This document shows, piece by piece, positions 44,720-64,000 of a stretch of DNA of 64,000 nucleotides; the first letter of the stretch is position 1; each line of letters starts with the position of its first letter. Source of the DNA: Rhodanobacteraceae bacterium. GTDB taxonomy: Bacteria; Pseudomonadota; Gammaproteobacteria; Xanthomonadales; SZUA-5. The stretch spans positions 598,001 through 662,000 of the forward strand of contig JACKOW010000001.1 of the NCBI GenBank assembly GCA_024234055.1, written 5' to 3'. The notes under the pieces are model-generated. The model worked only from the letters and a program-made list of their open reading frames with translations. It was not told the DNA's origin and searched no databases. The position numbers and the translations under genes were made by a program.

Positions 44720-44996
44720 GTGTCAGTAATTTTGGGGGCGTCCGGCTGGTCCGGACCGCCGTCAAAGACCGCGGGCGTGTTCCTCAGGTCGCGCCGGGAG
44801 TCCCGGCAACGCAGGTGGAACACTTAATGGCGATACGGCCCGCGCAGATGGTGCCGCCCGATCCAGTTATGAACGGAAACGGCAGTACCGCAGTTCAGGA
44901 TCCCAGTTCCGGGGTCCGACGTCGAGGTTGTCGATCGACGGAGTCGATACGGATGGTCGGTGATTGTTCACCATCATCTGCTGCTGGAGAGAAGCA
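44720..44996 (+). promoter_or_regulatory. rplJ leader (probable L10-binding autoregulatory leader)
   Basis: 277 bp without a gene between rplA and rplJ. It contains several hairpins, for example GTCCGG-CTGGT-CCGGAC (44740-44756) and GCCGGG-AGT-CCCGGC (44793-44807). The position and length match the L10 leader through which L10-L12 represses rplJL translation in many bacteria. The kink-turn itself was not identified. Confidence 0.5.
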
Positions 44997-45524
44997 ATGG
45001 CGCTCAATCTGAATCAGAAGAAAGAGGTCGTTGCCGAACTCACCGACGTGGCTACCAGTGCAATGTCGCTGGTGGCCGCGAAGTATGACGGCCTGACCGT
45101 CGCCCAACTCACCGATCTGCGCGTGAAGGCGCGTACTAGCGGCGTTTACCTGCGTGTGGCAAAGAACACGCTGGTGCGCCGTGCAGTGAAGGGTACCGAC
45201 TATGAATGCGTCACCGACGCGCTCACCGGTCCCTTGCTGTATGCCTTCTCGAAGGATGATCCCGGTGCCGCTGGGCGTCTGATCAAGGATTTCGCAAAGA
45301 CCAACGACAAACTCGTCGCCAAGGTCGTGTCCGTGGGCGGAAAGCTCTACGGCGCAGCCGAATTGGATCGACTGGCAAGTCTGCCGACGCGCGAACAGGC
45401 TCTGTCCATGCTGCTCGGAATGCTCACGCAACCGGCTACCAAGCTGGTTCGCACCCTGGCCGAACCGGCCGCAAGCCTGGCACGTGCAGTTCGTGCCGTT
45501 GGTGAGCGTGCAGAGGCCGCCTGA
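44997..45524 (+). CDS. rplJ: 50S ribosomal protein L10
   Basis: 175 residues. N-terminal rRNA-binding domain (N-Q-K-K-E-V-V-A-E-L) and C-terminal helix for L12 dimers. GGAGAGAAGC precedes ATG 44997; the frame extends to 44964 but without family similarity. Confidence 0.97.
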   Translation: MALNLNQKKEVVAELTDVATSAMSLVAAKYDGLTVAQLTDLRVKARTSGVYLRVAKNTLVRRAVKGTDYECVTDALTGPLLYAFSKDDPGAAGRLIKDFAKTNDKLVAKVVSVGGKLYGAAELDRLASLPTREQALSMLLGMLTQPATKLVRTLAEPAASLARAVRAVGERAEAA

Positions 45525-45573
45525 GCGAGTTCCGCAACTGCTGTATCCGTTTATCAATCAGGAGTTTTGAATC

Positions 45574-45948
45574 ATGTCCCTTAGCAACGATCAGATTCTC
45601 GAAGCGATTGCTTCGAAGAGCCTCATGGAGATCATGGATCTCGTGAAGGCAATGGAAGAGAAGTTCGGCGTGTCCGCCGCCGCCCCGGTTGCTGTTGCTG
45701 CCGGCCCGGCCGCTGCTGCTGCTCCGGTCGAAGAGCAGACCGAATTCACCGTGCACCTGGCTGCCATCGGTGACAAGAAGGTCGAGGTCATCAAGGCCGT
45801 TCGCGCCATCACCAACCTCGGCCTCAAGGAAGCCAAGGATCTGGTCGAAGGTGCCCCGTCGACCGTCAAGGACGGCTGCAGCAAGGATGACGCGCAGAAG
45901 TTCAAGAAGATGCTGGAAGAAGCCGGCGCCAAGGTTGATCTCAAGTAA
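45574..45948 (+). CDS. rplL: 50S ribosomal protein L7/L12
   Basis: 124 residues: N-terminal dimerisation helices, Ala/Pro-rich hinge (about 35-55) and C-terminal factor-binding domain with K-V-E-V-I-K-A-V-R and G-L-K-E-A-K-D-L-V-E-G-A-P. Confidence 0.98.
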   Translation: MSLSNDQILEAIASKSLMEIMDLVKAMEEKFGVSAAAPVAVAAGPAAAAAPVEEQTEFTVHLAAIGDKKVEVIKAVRAITNLGLKEAKDLVEGAPSTVKDGCSKDDAQKFKKMLEEAGAKVDLK

Positions 45949-45981
45949 TCGACCCCAGGTCCGACTGTTGTACGCAGGGCT

Positions 45982-45999
45982 GGGGGCCGAAAGGTCCCC
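45982..45999 (+). other. GAAA-capped hairpin between rplL and rpoB
   Basis: GGGGGCC-GAAA-GGTCCCC without T-run. It lies where E. coli has a partial terminator that sets the ribosomal protein to RNA polymerase ratio; that role here is inferred. Confidence 0.5.
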
Positions 46000-46024
46000 G
46001 GCCTCTATTCGTTAGTTGCAGCGT

Positions 46025-46124
46025 GGAAAAAGGTACATGGAAAAAGGAAAAAGGTAACGCGGTTCGCCAAACCAGAGGGTTGCGGCGGACTTCACCCTTT
46101 TCCTTTTTCCGTTTTCCCTTTTCC
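46025..46124. repeat. Palindromic word-repeat element D (GGAAAAA word)
   Basis: Arms 46025-46058 and about 46093-46124 are inverted, imperfect (about 27 of 34), each made of GGAAAAAG/GGAAAAGG units, around a 34-bp centre. It lies in the 227-bp rplL-rpoB gap, just before rpoB. Confidence 0.7.
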
Positions 46125-46175
46125 TGCTCCTGATTCACTGCCGCCAGTGCGCGGCCCAAGGCGAGAGTAATCCCC

Positions 46176-50258
<4,083 letters not shown>

Positions 50259-50285
50259 CAGTCGAAGTCATTGGAGCAAAGCACC

Positions 50286-54488
<4,203 letters not shown>

Positions 54489-54499
54489 TTGCAGCCTCA

Positions 54500-54527
54500 C
54501 GTCCGACCCGGGAATCCGGGTCGGACG
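54500..54527 (+). other. 12-bp perfect hairpin after rpoC without T-run
   Basis: CGTCCGACCCGG and CCGGGTCGGACG pair around GAAT, 11 nt after the rpoC stop. No U-tract follows, so a Rho-dependent end or RNA-stability role is more likely than intrinsic termination. Confidence 0.6.
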
Positions 54528-54559
54528 CAGTTGCAGCCAGCTTTCATTCATACGGTGAG

Positions 54560-54588
54560 TTGACATCAAAATTTGATGCCAGTTAAAC
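54560..54588 (+). promoter_or_regulatory. Sigma-70 promoter of the str operon
   Basis: TTGACA, 17 bp, TTAAAC, 58 bp ahead of rpsL. Confidence 0.8.
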
Positions 54589-54598
54589 TCCCGCTTCT

Positions 54599-54623
54599 CG
54601 ACAGGTCGCTTCAAGGCCTGTCG
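54599..54623 (+). promoter_or_regulatory. Leader hairpin ahead of rpsL
   Basis: CGACAGG and CCTGTCG form a 7-bp stem with an 11-nt loop right at the expected transcript start, followed by TTTGCTTTCTT. It could stabilise the 5' end or act as a weak attenuator. Confidence 0.45.
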
Positions 54624-54646
54624 TTTGCTTTCTTAGGGATCCAGCA

Positions 54647-55018
54647 ATGGCGACAGTAAACCAGTTGGTGCGTAAGCCGCGGTCACCGAAGTCTTTCAAG
54701 ACCGCGTCTCCGGCGCTTGAGAACTGCCCGCAAAAGCGTGGCGTTTGTACTCGTGTCTACACCACCACCCCGAAGAAGCCGAATTCGGCACTTCGCAAGG
54801 TGGCCAAGGTGCGTTTGACCAATGGCTTTGAAGTCATCAGTTACATCGGTGGCGAAGGTCATAACCTGCAGGAGCACTCCGTGGTGCTGATCCGCGGTGG
54901 TCGTGTCAAGGATCTGCCTGGTGTGCGTTATCACACCGTGCGCGGTTCGCTTGATGCCTCCGGCGTTGCCAAGCGCAAGCAGAGCCGTTCCAAGTACGGC
55001 GCCAAGCGTCCCAAGTAA
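54647..55018 (+). CDS. rpsL: 30S ribosomal protein S12
   Basis: 123 residues. The decoding-site loop T-P-K43-K-P-N-S-A-L-R is of streptomycin-sensitive type; the second loop G-G-R-V-K-D-L-P-G-V-R is intact. First gene of rpsL-rpsG-fusA-tuf. Confidence 0.99.
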   Translation: MATVNQLVRKPRSPKSFKTASPALENCPQKRGVCTRVYTTTPKKPNSALRKVAKVRLTNGFEVISYIGGEGHNLQEHSVVLIRGGRVKDLPGVRYHTVRGSLDASGVAKRKQSRSKYGAKRPK

Positions 55019-55036
55019 TCACAGTCGAGATCTGCC

Positions 55037-55504
55037 ATGTCCCGCAAAGGTTCACATCCGCAACGCGCTATCCTGCCCGACCCGAAATTCGGGAACGTGG
55101 TGATCGCGCGTTTTGTCAACATGATCATGCGTAGCGGCAAGAAAGCCGTCGCCGAAAGCATCCTGTACGGTGCTATCGACGAAATCAGCGGCAAGAACAG
55201 CGATGCCGTCGGTCTGATCGAAAAGGCCCTGAGCAATGTTGCTCCGGTGGTCGAGGTCAAGTCCCGCCGTGTTGGTGGTGCCACCTACCAGGTACCGATT
55301 GAAGTGCGTCCGGCACGTCGCTCGGCGCTGGCCATGCGCTGGGTGATCGACGCTGCGCGCAAGCGCGGTGAGACCTCGATGCCGCGTCGACTGGCCGGCG
55401 AGTTGATGGACGCTTCCGAGAATCGCGGTTCGGCCGTGAAGAAGCGCGAAGAAACCCATCGCATGGCTGAGGCCAACAAGGCGTTCTCGCACTACCGCTG
55501 GTAA
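55037..55504 (+). CDS. rpsG: 30S ribosomal protein S7
   Basis: 155 residues beginning M-S-R-K-G, with the rRNA-binding K-F-G-N-V-V-I-A-R-F-V-N and R-S-G-K-K segments. It lies 18 bp after rpsL. In E. coli S7 is the operon's translational repressor. Confidence 0.98.
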   Translation: MSRKGSHPQRAILPDPKFGNVVIARFVNMIMRSGKKAVAESILYGAIDEISGKNSDAVGLIEKALSNVAPVVEVKSRRVGGATYQVPIEVRPARRSALAMRWVIDAARKRGETSMPRRLAGELMDASENRGSAVKKREETHRMAEANKAFSHYRW

Positions 55505-55531
55505 GACCTCGACTGATCTGGATTCTTAGCC

Positions 55532-57622
<2,091 letters not shown>

Positions 57623-57674
57623 GCTAGCAAGCTCATTGTCCCAAGCACAACCAGAGATCAAAGGTTAGTTCGCC

Positions 57675-58865
<1,191 letters not shown>

Positions 58866-58878
58866 GGAATGGCTGCGG

Positions 58879-58903
58879 GTCCCTGCCAGGAGGCGGGGAC
58901 TTT
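58879..58903 (+). terminator. Probable terminator after tuf copy 2
   Basis: GTCCCTGCC-AGGA-GGCGGGGAC (nine pairs, one G-U) followed by only TTT. Ends the str operon ahead of a separate S10 promoter. Confidence 0.6.
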
Positions 58904-58945
58904 AGAGATCTGCTTTAACCGAACATAAACAGTTTCGTTTAGGGC

Positions 58946-58974
58946 TTGGCAATTACAACGCCGCGGAGTATAGT
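58946..58974 (+). promoter_or_regulatory. Sigma-70 promoter of the S10 operon
   Basis: TTGGCA, 17 bp, TATAGT, leaving a leader of about 108 nt before rpsJ. Confidence 0.8.
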
Positions 58975-58984
58975 TCGCGGCCCT

Positions 58985-59005
58985 CTTGCTCGCTTTGCGA
59001 GCGAG
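58985..59005 (+). promoter_or_regulatory. S10 leader hairpin
   Basis: CTTGCTCGC-TTT-GCGAGCGAG, nine pairs, just after the expected start of transcription. E. coli uses an L4-responsive leader here; whether this hairpin has that role is open. Confidence 0.45.
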
Positions 59006-59089
59006 AACAAACATCGGCGGTGGAGCGTAGGCTCAAGGATGTGGCGAACGCGCGAAATGCGCGGCGTGAACACCGCTACGGAGAGAAAC

Positions 59090-59404
59090 ATGGCTCAGCA
59101 ACAGCGAATTCGTATTCGGCTGAAGGCTTTCGATCATCGTCTGATCGACAGGTCTGCCAGCGAGATCGTCGAGACCGCCCGCCGCACCGGGGCTCAGGTC
59201 CGAGGTCCTATCCCTCTTCCCACGAAGATCGAGCGCTACACCGTGCTCACTTCGCCGCACGTCGACAAGGACGCGCGTGACCAGTACGAGACCCGCACGC
59301 ACAAGCGTGTGATGGATATCGTCGACCCGAACGACAAGACCGTGGACGCGCTGATGAAGCTCGACCTGGCCGCGGGCGTCGACGTTCAGATCAAGCTCTA
59401 CTGA
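59090..59404 (+). CDS. rpsJ: 30S ribosomal protein S10
   Basis: 104 residues starting M-A-Q-Q-Q-R-I-R-I-R-L-K-A-F-D-H. Also the NusE antitermination partner of NusB. GGAGAG lies upstream of ATG 59090; the longer frame to 58946 would start inside the promoter. Confidence 0.98.
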   Translation: MAQQQRIRIRLKAFDHRLIDRSASEIVETARRTGAQVRGPIPLPTKIERYTVLTSPHVDKDARDQYETRTHKRVMDIVDPNDKTVDALMKLDLAAGVDVQIKLY

Positions 59405-59423
59405 GAACTCGAGGAGATCAGTC

Positions 59424-60065
59424 ATGACTATCGGATTGGTTGGCCGCAAGTGCGGCATGTCCCGAGTGTTTACCGAGAACGGCGAGTCGGTGCCGGTGTC
59501 GGTCATCGAGGTGGAAGCAAATCGCGTGACCCAGGTCAAGACCAAGGACACGGATGGTTACGATGCCATCCAGGTCACGACGGGCAGCAAGCGCACGGCG
59601 CTCGTCAACAAGCCGCAGGCGGGGCATTTCGCGAAGGCGAAGACCGGCCCGGGCCGCGGCCTCTGGGAATTCCGTCTGGATTCGGCTGATGTCGGCAAGT
59701 TCGATGTCGGCGCCGAGCTGAAGGCAGATGTGTTCACCGAAGGCCAGATCGTCGATGTCGCTGGTGTGACTCGCGGCAAGGGCTTCCAGGGCACGATCAA
59801 GCGCTGGAACTTCACGATGGGCGATGCCACCCACGGTAACTCGCTGAGCCACCGTTCCCCGGGTTCCATCGGTCAGCGCCAGACGCCGGGCCGCGTGTTC
59901 AAGGGCAAGAAGATGGCCGGCCACATGGGTCACGTCAACGAGACCACTCAGAACCTCCGCGTGGTGCGCGTCGATGTCGAGCGCAATCTGCTGCTGGTTC
60001 GTGGTGCCATTCCCGGCGCGCCGGGTGGTGACGTCGTCGTGCGGCCCGCATCGAAGGGGCGCTGA
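59424..60065 (+). CDS. rplC: 50S ribosomal protein L3
   Basis: 213 residues, with the G-N-S-L-S-H-R-S-P-G-S-I-G loop that carries the methylated Gln region (G-Q-R-Q-T-P-G-R-V) near the peptidyl transferase centre. Confidence 0.98.
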   Translation: MTIGLVGRKCGMSRVFTENGESVPVSVIEVEANRVTQVKTKDTDGYDAIQVTTGSKRTALVNKPQAGHFAKAKTGPGRGLWEFRLDSADVGKFDVGAELKADVFTEGQIVDVAGVTRGKGFQGTIKRWNFTMGDATHGNSLSHRSPGSIGQRQTPGRVFKGKKMAGHMGHVNETTQNLRVVRVDVERNLLLVRGAIPGAPGGDVVVRPASKGR

Positions 60066-60074
60066 GGAATGACC

Positions 60075-60674
60075 ATGGAATTGAATGTCGTGGGCGCGAG
60101 CCCGATGCAGGTTTCCGAGGCGGTGTTCAATCGCCCCTATTCGGAGGCGCTGGTTCATCAGATCGTCACCGCGTACCGCAATGCCGGTCGCGCGGGTACC
60201 AAGAAGCAGAAGACCCGTTCCGAAATGTCCGGAACGACGAAGAAGTTCAAGAAGCAGAAGGGCGGCGGCGCCCGTCACGGCGATTACCGTGCGCCGATCT
60301 TTGTCGGTGGTGGCCGCGCCTTCGCCGCTCGTCCGCGCAGCTTTGCGCAGAAGGTCAACCGCAAGATGTATCGCGCTGCCATGCAGACGATTCTCTCGGA
60401 GTTGATCCGCCAGGACCGCGTGCGTGTGATCGCCGGCCTTGAGATTGCTGACAGCAAGACCAAGTCCTTTGTCGCGAAGTTGAACGAGCTCGGTGTCAAT
60501 CGCGCTACCTTTGTGGCCAGTGAAGTCAGTGAGAATGCTTACCTCGCGGCACGCAATATTCCCCACGTGCACGTCGTTGATGTGCATGGGTTGAACCCGG
60601 CGAGTCTGGTCGGCACCGACAACCTGGTGCTGACGGTCGACGCGGTCAAGAAGATTGAGGAGTGGCTGTCGTGA
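60075..60674 (+). CDS. rplD: 50S ribosomal protein L4
   Basis: 199 residues. The exit-tunnel loop reads Q-K-T-R-S-E-M-S-G-T-T-K-K then K-Q-K-G-G-G-A-R-H-G, the Xanthomonadales form. ATG 60075 preferred over 60069 because GAGGA sits immediately against the latter. Stop overlaps the rplW GTG by 4 nt. Confidence 0.97.
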   Translation: MELNVVGASPMQVSEAVFNRPYSEALVHQIVTAYRNAGRAGTKKQKTRSEMSGTTKKFKKQKGGGARHGDYRAPIFVGGGRAFAARPRSFAQKVNRKMYRAAMQTILSELIRQDRVRVIAGLEIADSKTKSFVAKLNELGVNRATFVASEVSENAYLAARNIPHVHVVDVHGLNPASLVGTDNLVLTVDAVKKIEEWLS

Positions 60675-60967
60675 GTAATCAGCGATTGCTGTCGGTGCTG
60701 ATCGCACCGCGGATCTCGGAAAAGGCGGCCCGTATCCAGGCCGACCACAACCAGTATGTGTTCGAAGTGGCGACCACTGCCACCAAGCTTGACGTCAAGG
60801 CAGCGGTTGAAACGCTGTTCAAGGTCAAGGTCGAGGGCGTCCGGGTTCTGAACGTGAAAGGCAAGAGCAAGGGTTTCCGTGGGCGCACTGGCAAGCGCGC
60901 CGACTGGCGGAAGGCCTATGTCACGCTGGCCGACGGTCAGTCCATCGAATTCGGCACGCAGGCCTGA
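60671..60967 (+). CDS. rplW: 50S ribosomal protein L23
   Basis: 98 residues from GTG 60671, coupled to rplD by a GTGA overlap, with GAGGAG 9 nt upstream. A GTG at 60662 in frame lies directly on that ribosome site and is unlikely. It contains the V-L-I-A-P-R-I-S-E-K-A start motif and forms the docking site for trigger factor and SRP at the exit tunnel. Confidence 0.96.
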   Translation: MSNQRLLSVLIAPRISEKAARIQADHNQYVFEVATTATKLDVKAAVETLFKVKVEGVRVLNVKGKSKGFRGRTGKRADWRKAYVTLADGQSIEFGTQA

Positions 60968-60980
60968 GAGGAAAGCGATC

Positions 60981-61808
60981 ATGCCTCTGATTAAAGTTAA
61001 GCCAACGTCCCCCGGTCGCCGCGGCGTGGTTCGTGTTGTGACCCCCGAGCTGCACAAGGGAGGTCCATACAAGCCGCTGGTCGAGCCCCAGGACAAGACC
61101 GGTGGTCGTAATCACCACGGTCGCATCACCACGCGTCATCGCGGCGGTGGTTCGCGTCAGCATTACCGTCTGATCGATTTCAAGCGCGACAAGGACGGCA
61201 TTGCAGCCAAGATCGAGCGTCTCGAATACGATCCCAACCGCACTGCGCACATTGCCCTGCTGCTGTACATCGATGGCGAGCGTCGTTACATCATTGCGCC
61301 CAAGGGTGCGAAGGTGGGCGATGCGATCCTCAGCGGCCGCGATGCGCCGATCAAAAACGGCAATTGCCTGCCGCTGCGCAACATGCCGATCGGCAGCACG
61401 GTCCATTGCATTGAAATGAAGCCCGGCAAGGGCGCACAGCTGGCTCGCGCCGCTGGTGCCTCGGCCCAGTTGGTGGCCCGGGAGCAGGGCTACGCGACGC
61501 TGCGACTGCGCTCCGGCGAAATGCGTAAGGTGCCGGCTGATTGCCGCGCCTGCGTGGGTGAAGTGTCTAACTCCGAGCACAACCTCGAGAGTCTCGGCAA
61601 GGCCGGTGCCACGCGTTGGCGAGGCATTCGTCCGACGGTTCGCGGTGCAGCCATGAACCCGGTCGATCACCCGCACGGTGGTGGTGAAGGCCGATCCGGC
61701 CAGGGCAACCCGCATCCGGTGTCGCCGTGGGGTACGCCGAGCAAGGGCTACAAGACGCGCAAGAACAAGCGCACCAGTGTGTTCATTGTGCGCCGTCGTA
61801 ACGGCTGA
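60981..61808 (+). CDS. rplB: 50S ribosomal protein L2
   Basis: 275 residues, beginning M-P-L-I-K-V-K-P-T-S-P-G-R-R. The conserved N-P-V-D-H-P-H-G-G-G-E-G-R near the C-terminus contains the His important for peptidyl transfer. Confidence 0.98.
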   Translation: MPLIKVKPTSPGRRGVVRVVTPELHKGGPYKPLVEPQDKTGGRNHHGRITTRHRGGGSRQHYRLIDFKRDKDGIAAKIERLEYDPNRTAHIALLLYIDGERRYIIAPKGAKVGDAILSGRDAPIKNGNCLPLRNMPIGSTVHCIEMKPGKGAQLARAAGASAQLVAREQGYATLRLRSGEMRKVPADCRACVGEVSNSEHNLESLGKAGATRWRGIRPTVRGAAMNPVDHPHGGGEGRSGQGNPHPVSPWGTPSKGYKTRKNKRTSVFIVRRRNG

Positions 61809-61825
61809 TTGAGGGCTAAGGAATC

Positions 61826-62101
61826 ATGTCTCGTTCATTGAAGAAAGGCCCCTTCGCCGATCTGCACCTTCTCAAGAAGGTTGAAGTGGCGGCGGCGGGG
61901 AACAGCAAGAAGCCGATCAAGACTTGGTCGCGTCGTTCGATGATCCTGCCGGAAATGGTGGGTCTGACGATCGCGGTTCACAACGGTCGGTTGCACGTTC
62001 CGGTGGTGATCAACGAAAACATGGTGGGCCACAAGCTTGGAGAGTTCGCGCCGACGCGCACCTTCAAGGGCCACTCCGGCGACAAAAAGGCGGGTAGGTA
62101 A
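61826..62101 (+). CDS. rpsS: 30S ribosomal protein S19
   Basis: 91 residues, starting M-S-R-S-L-K-K-G-P-F and with the G-H-K-L-G-E-F-A-P-T-R signature. Confidence 0.98.
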   Translation: MSRSLKKGPFADLHLLKKVEVAAAGNSKKPIKTWSRRSMILPEMVGLTIAVHNGRLHVPVVINENMVGHKLGEFAPTRTFKGHSGDKKAGR

Positions 62102-62103
62102 TC

Positions 62104-62445
62104 ATGGAAGCGCGCGCAATACTGCGTACGGCGAGGATCTCGCCGCAGAAGGCTCGTCTGGTTGCTGACCAGGTGCGGGGCATGGCGGTCGGACGGGCAG
62201 AGCAACTGCTGACGTTCAGCCCGAAGAAGGCTGCAGGGATGATTCGCAAGGTACTGCTGTCCGCGGTATCCAATGCCGAAAACAACCTGGGCGCCGATGT
62301 CGACGAGCTCAAGGTCCAGACGATCTGCGTGGACGAAGGTCCGCAGCTGAAGCGTCTGCATGCTCGCGCCAAGGGTCGCGCGAACCGAATCATCAAGCGC
62401 ACGAGTCACATCACCGTGATTGTCGGCGACGGCCGCGCGGACTGA
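62104..62445 (+). CDS. rplV: 50S ribosomal protein L22
   Basis: 113 residues. The tunnel hairpin (Q-L-K-R-L-H-A-R-A-K-G-R-A-N-R-I) is intact. It starts 2 bp after rpsS and ends 10 bp before rpsC. Confidence 0.97.
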   Translation: MEARAILRTARISPQKARLVADQVRGMAVGRAEQLLTFSPKKAAGMIRKVLLSAVSNAENNLGADVDELKVQTICVDEGPQLKRLHARAKGRANRIIKRTSHITVIVGDGRAD

Positions 62446-62455
62446 GGATCAAAAC

Positions 62456-63133
62456 ATGGGTCATAAAGTCAATCCCGTTGGCATCCGTCTCGGAATCTCC
62501 CGAGACTGGAATTCGAAGTGGTATGCCGGCCGCAAGGAATTTGCCGACTATCTGGTGGCGGATCTCAAGGTGCGCGAGTACCTGAAGAGCCGTCTCAGCC
62601 AGGCCGGCATCAGCAAGATTCAGATCGAGCGTCCTGCGAAGACCGCCCGCCTCACCATTCACACCGCCCGTCCGGGTGTGGTGATTGGCAAGAAGGGTGA
62701 GGACATCGAAAAGCTGCGCAAGGAAGTGTCGGACATCATGGGCGTGCCCACGCACGTCAATGTGGCCGAGATCCGCAAGCCGGAGCTTGATGCGCAGCTG
62801 GTGGCCGAGTCGATCACCCAGCAGCTCGAGCGTCGCATCATGTTCCGCCGCGCCATGAAGCGCGCGGTGCAGAACGCGCTGCGCCTCGGTGCCCTCGGTG
62901 TCAAGGTGAGCGTTGCCGGTCGTTTGAACGGTGCGGAAATCGCGCGCTCGGAGTGGTACCGCGAAGGTCGCGTTCCGCTGCACACGCTGCGAGCCGACAT
63001 CGACTATGGGTTCGCTGAAGCTAAGACCACCTACGGCATCATCGGTGTCAAGGTATGGATCTACCGCGGCGACATCTTTGATCTCTATGCGCCTCAGGCT
63101 GACACCAAGGCCGAGCGCACGCAGGCGAAGTAA
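62456..63133 (+). CDS. rpsC: 30S ribosomal protein S3
   Basis: 225 residues. N-terminal KH domain with V-I-G-K-K-G-E-D, then the C-terminal mRNA-entry domain. ATG 62456 begins M-G-H-K-V-N-P, the family start. Confidence 0.98.
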   Translation: MGHKVNPVGIRLGISRDWNSKWYAGRKEFADYLVADLKVREYLKSRLSQAGISKIQIERPAKTARLTIHTARPGVVIGKKGEDIEKLRKEVSDIMGVPTHVNVAEIRKPELDAQLVAESITQQLERRIMFRRAMKRAVQNALRLGALGVKVSVAGRLNGAEIARSEWYREGRVPLHTLRADIDYGFAEAKTTYGIIGVKVWIYRGDIFDLYAPQADTKAERTQAK

Positions 63134-63148
63134 GGGAGTATCGAAGCC

Positions 63149-63562
63149 ATGCTGCAACCTTCACGAACCAAGTATCGCAAGGCGCACAAAGGCCGTAACA
63201 ATGGTCTGGCCTTTGTTGCGAACAAGGTCAGTTTCGGCGAATACGGTCTCAAGGCCGTTGAGCACGGGCAGCTGACTGCGCGGCAGATCGAAGCCGCCCG
63301 CCGGACCATTTCCCGCTACGTCAAGCGTGGTGGCAAGTTGTGGATCCGAGTGTTTCCGGACAAGCCGATTTCGAAGAAGCCGATCGAAGTTCGCATGGGT
63401 AACGGAAAGGGCAACGTCGAGTACTACGTCGCGCAGATCCAGCCCGGCCGGATGATCTATGAGATGGAAGGGGTTTCAGAAGTACAGGCGCGTGAAGCGC
63501 TGGCTCTGGCCGCTGCCAAGTTGTCCGTCAAGACCATTTTCGTTACCCGTTCGGTGATGTGA
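63149..63562 (+). CDS. rplP: 50S ribosomal protein L16
   Basis: 137 residues starting M-L-Q-P-S-R-T-K-Y-R-K, with the G-N-G-K-G-N-V-E-Y-Y-V segment. Confidence 0.98.
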   Translation: MLQPSRTKYRKAHKGRNNGLAFVANKVSFGEYGLKAVEHGQLTARQIEAARRTISRYVKRGGKLWIRVFPDKPISKKPIEVRMGNGKGNVEYYVAQIQPGRMIYEMEGVSEVQAREALALAAAKLSVKTIFVTRSVM

Positions 63563-63756
63563 TGAATGCCAGTGAACTACGAACCAAGTCGATCGTCGAG
63601 TTGAAAGAGCAACTCGTCGGCCTGCGCCAGGAGCAGTTCAATCTGCGCATGCAACGCGGCCAGGGTCAGCAGACTCAGGTCCATCAGATCAAGCGTGTAC
63701 GTCGCGATGTCGCACGCGTTAAGACCGTCATCGCCGAGATCGAGCGCAAAGGTTAA
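63562..63756 (+). CDS. rpmC: 50S ribosomal protein L29
   Basis: 64 residues, M-N-A-S-E-L-R-T-K-S. The start shares one base with the rplP stop (TGATG). Two-helix protein at the tunnel exit. Confidence 0.96.
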   Translation: MNASELRTKSIVELKEQLVGLRQEQFNLRMQRGQGQQTQVHQIKRVRRDVARVKTVIAEIERKG

Positions 63757-63759
63757 GCC

Positions 63760-64000
63760 ATGAGCGAGCAGCAGACAGAAACCACCAAGAAGGCCCGACC
63801 GCTGGTTGGCGTCGTGGTGAGCAACAAGATGCAGAAGACCGTGACGGTCCTGGTCGAGCGCCAGGTCAAGCACGGCATGTACGGCAAGTACATCCGTCGT
63901 TCGACCAAGTTCCATGCGCACGACGAACTCGGCGCCTGTGAAGGTGACACGGTCACGATCACTTCCTGTCGCCCGATTTCCAAGACCAAGAGCTACGCGG
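63760..64000 (+). CDS. rpsQ: 30S ribosomal protein S17 (3' end outside window)
   Basis: 80 residues visible of an expected 85-90. It has the V-S-N-K-M-Q-K-T-V-T-V-L-V-E signature and ends in the window at S-K-T-K-S-Y-A. It starts 3 bp after rpmC. Confidence 0.95.
   Translation, partial: MSEQQTETTKKARPLVGVVVSNKMQKTVTVLVERQVKHGMYGKYIRRSTKFHAHDELGACEGDTVTITSCRPISKTKSYA

Overview
The window comes from a high-GC gammaproteobacterium, most likely of the order Xanthomonadales (Lysobacterales). The evidence is the layout tRNA-Tyr/Gly/Thr-tuf-tRNA-Trp-secE-nusG-rplKAJL-rpoBC-rpsLG-fusA-tuf-S10 operon, the GTTKK...KQKGGGARHG loop in ribosomal protein L4 (the form I know from Xanthomonas rather than Escherichia), and a REP sequence of the GGAGCGGCTTCAGCCGC type. 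Genus cannot be fixed from the sequence alone.

Layout. 1-554: end of a minus-strand GYF/RDD membrane protein gene. 868-4859: lipB, lipA and the periplasmic protease prc. 4992-15335: a 9.4-kb gene for a 3148-residue exported beta-rich surface protein, followed 3 nt later by an FHA-GGDEF diguanylate cyclase. 15353-19310 (minus): an MCE lipid-transport operon (STAS-MlaE permease, ATPase, MCE protein, lipoprotein) with an HNH nuclease at its end. 19335-24487: a universal stress protein, a Tat-exported NAD epimerase, a DEAD-box helicase, an NRDE protein and a PilZ protein. 24690-26915: rplU-rpmA-obgE and convergent rpsT. 27006-33447: a complete RNA-repair locus. 33893-40692: murJ, ribF-ileS-lspA-ispH. 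40753-64000: translation and transcription genes, cut off in rpsQ.

The most interesting region is the RNA-repair locus. A divergent sigma-54 activator with a CARF sensor domain (rtcR) faces rsr (Ro60-like), rtcB (RNA ligase) and rtcA (RNA 3'-phosphate cyclase). Between rsr and rtcB, 505 bp without a protein gene fold by inspection into three successive Y-RNA-like modules on the coding strand. They share the pattern GAATGC-N4-RGGACTACAT and the same two-stem architecture. One has T-arm, closed acceptor hairpin and D-arm (the permuted tRNA mimic of YrlA), one has T-arm and acceptor hairpin without D-arm, and one has only a short hairpin.

A second theme is a set of intergenic palindromes whose arms are 26-34 bp and consist of three or four tandem copies of a 7-9 bp word. 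The word differs between loci, but the architecture is the same. Five clear cases occur in 64 kb: before lipB, inside the rtcB-rtcA gap, after rtcR, between nusG and rplK, and between rplL and rpoB. The two around the rtc locus share one word.

The rest is conserved housekeeping. The two tuf genes encode identical proteins and are identical at DNA level for about 926 bp, which points to gene conversion. All coordinates, motif positions and base pairings were derived by reading the sequence; no search or folding program was run.
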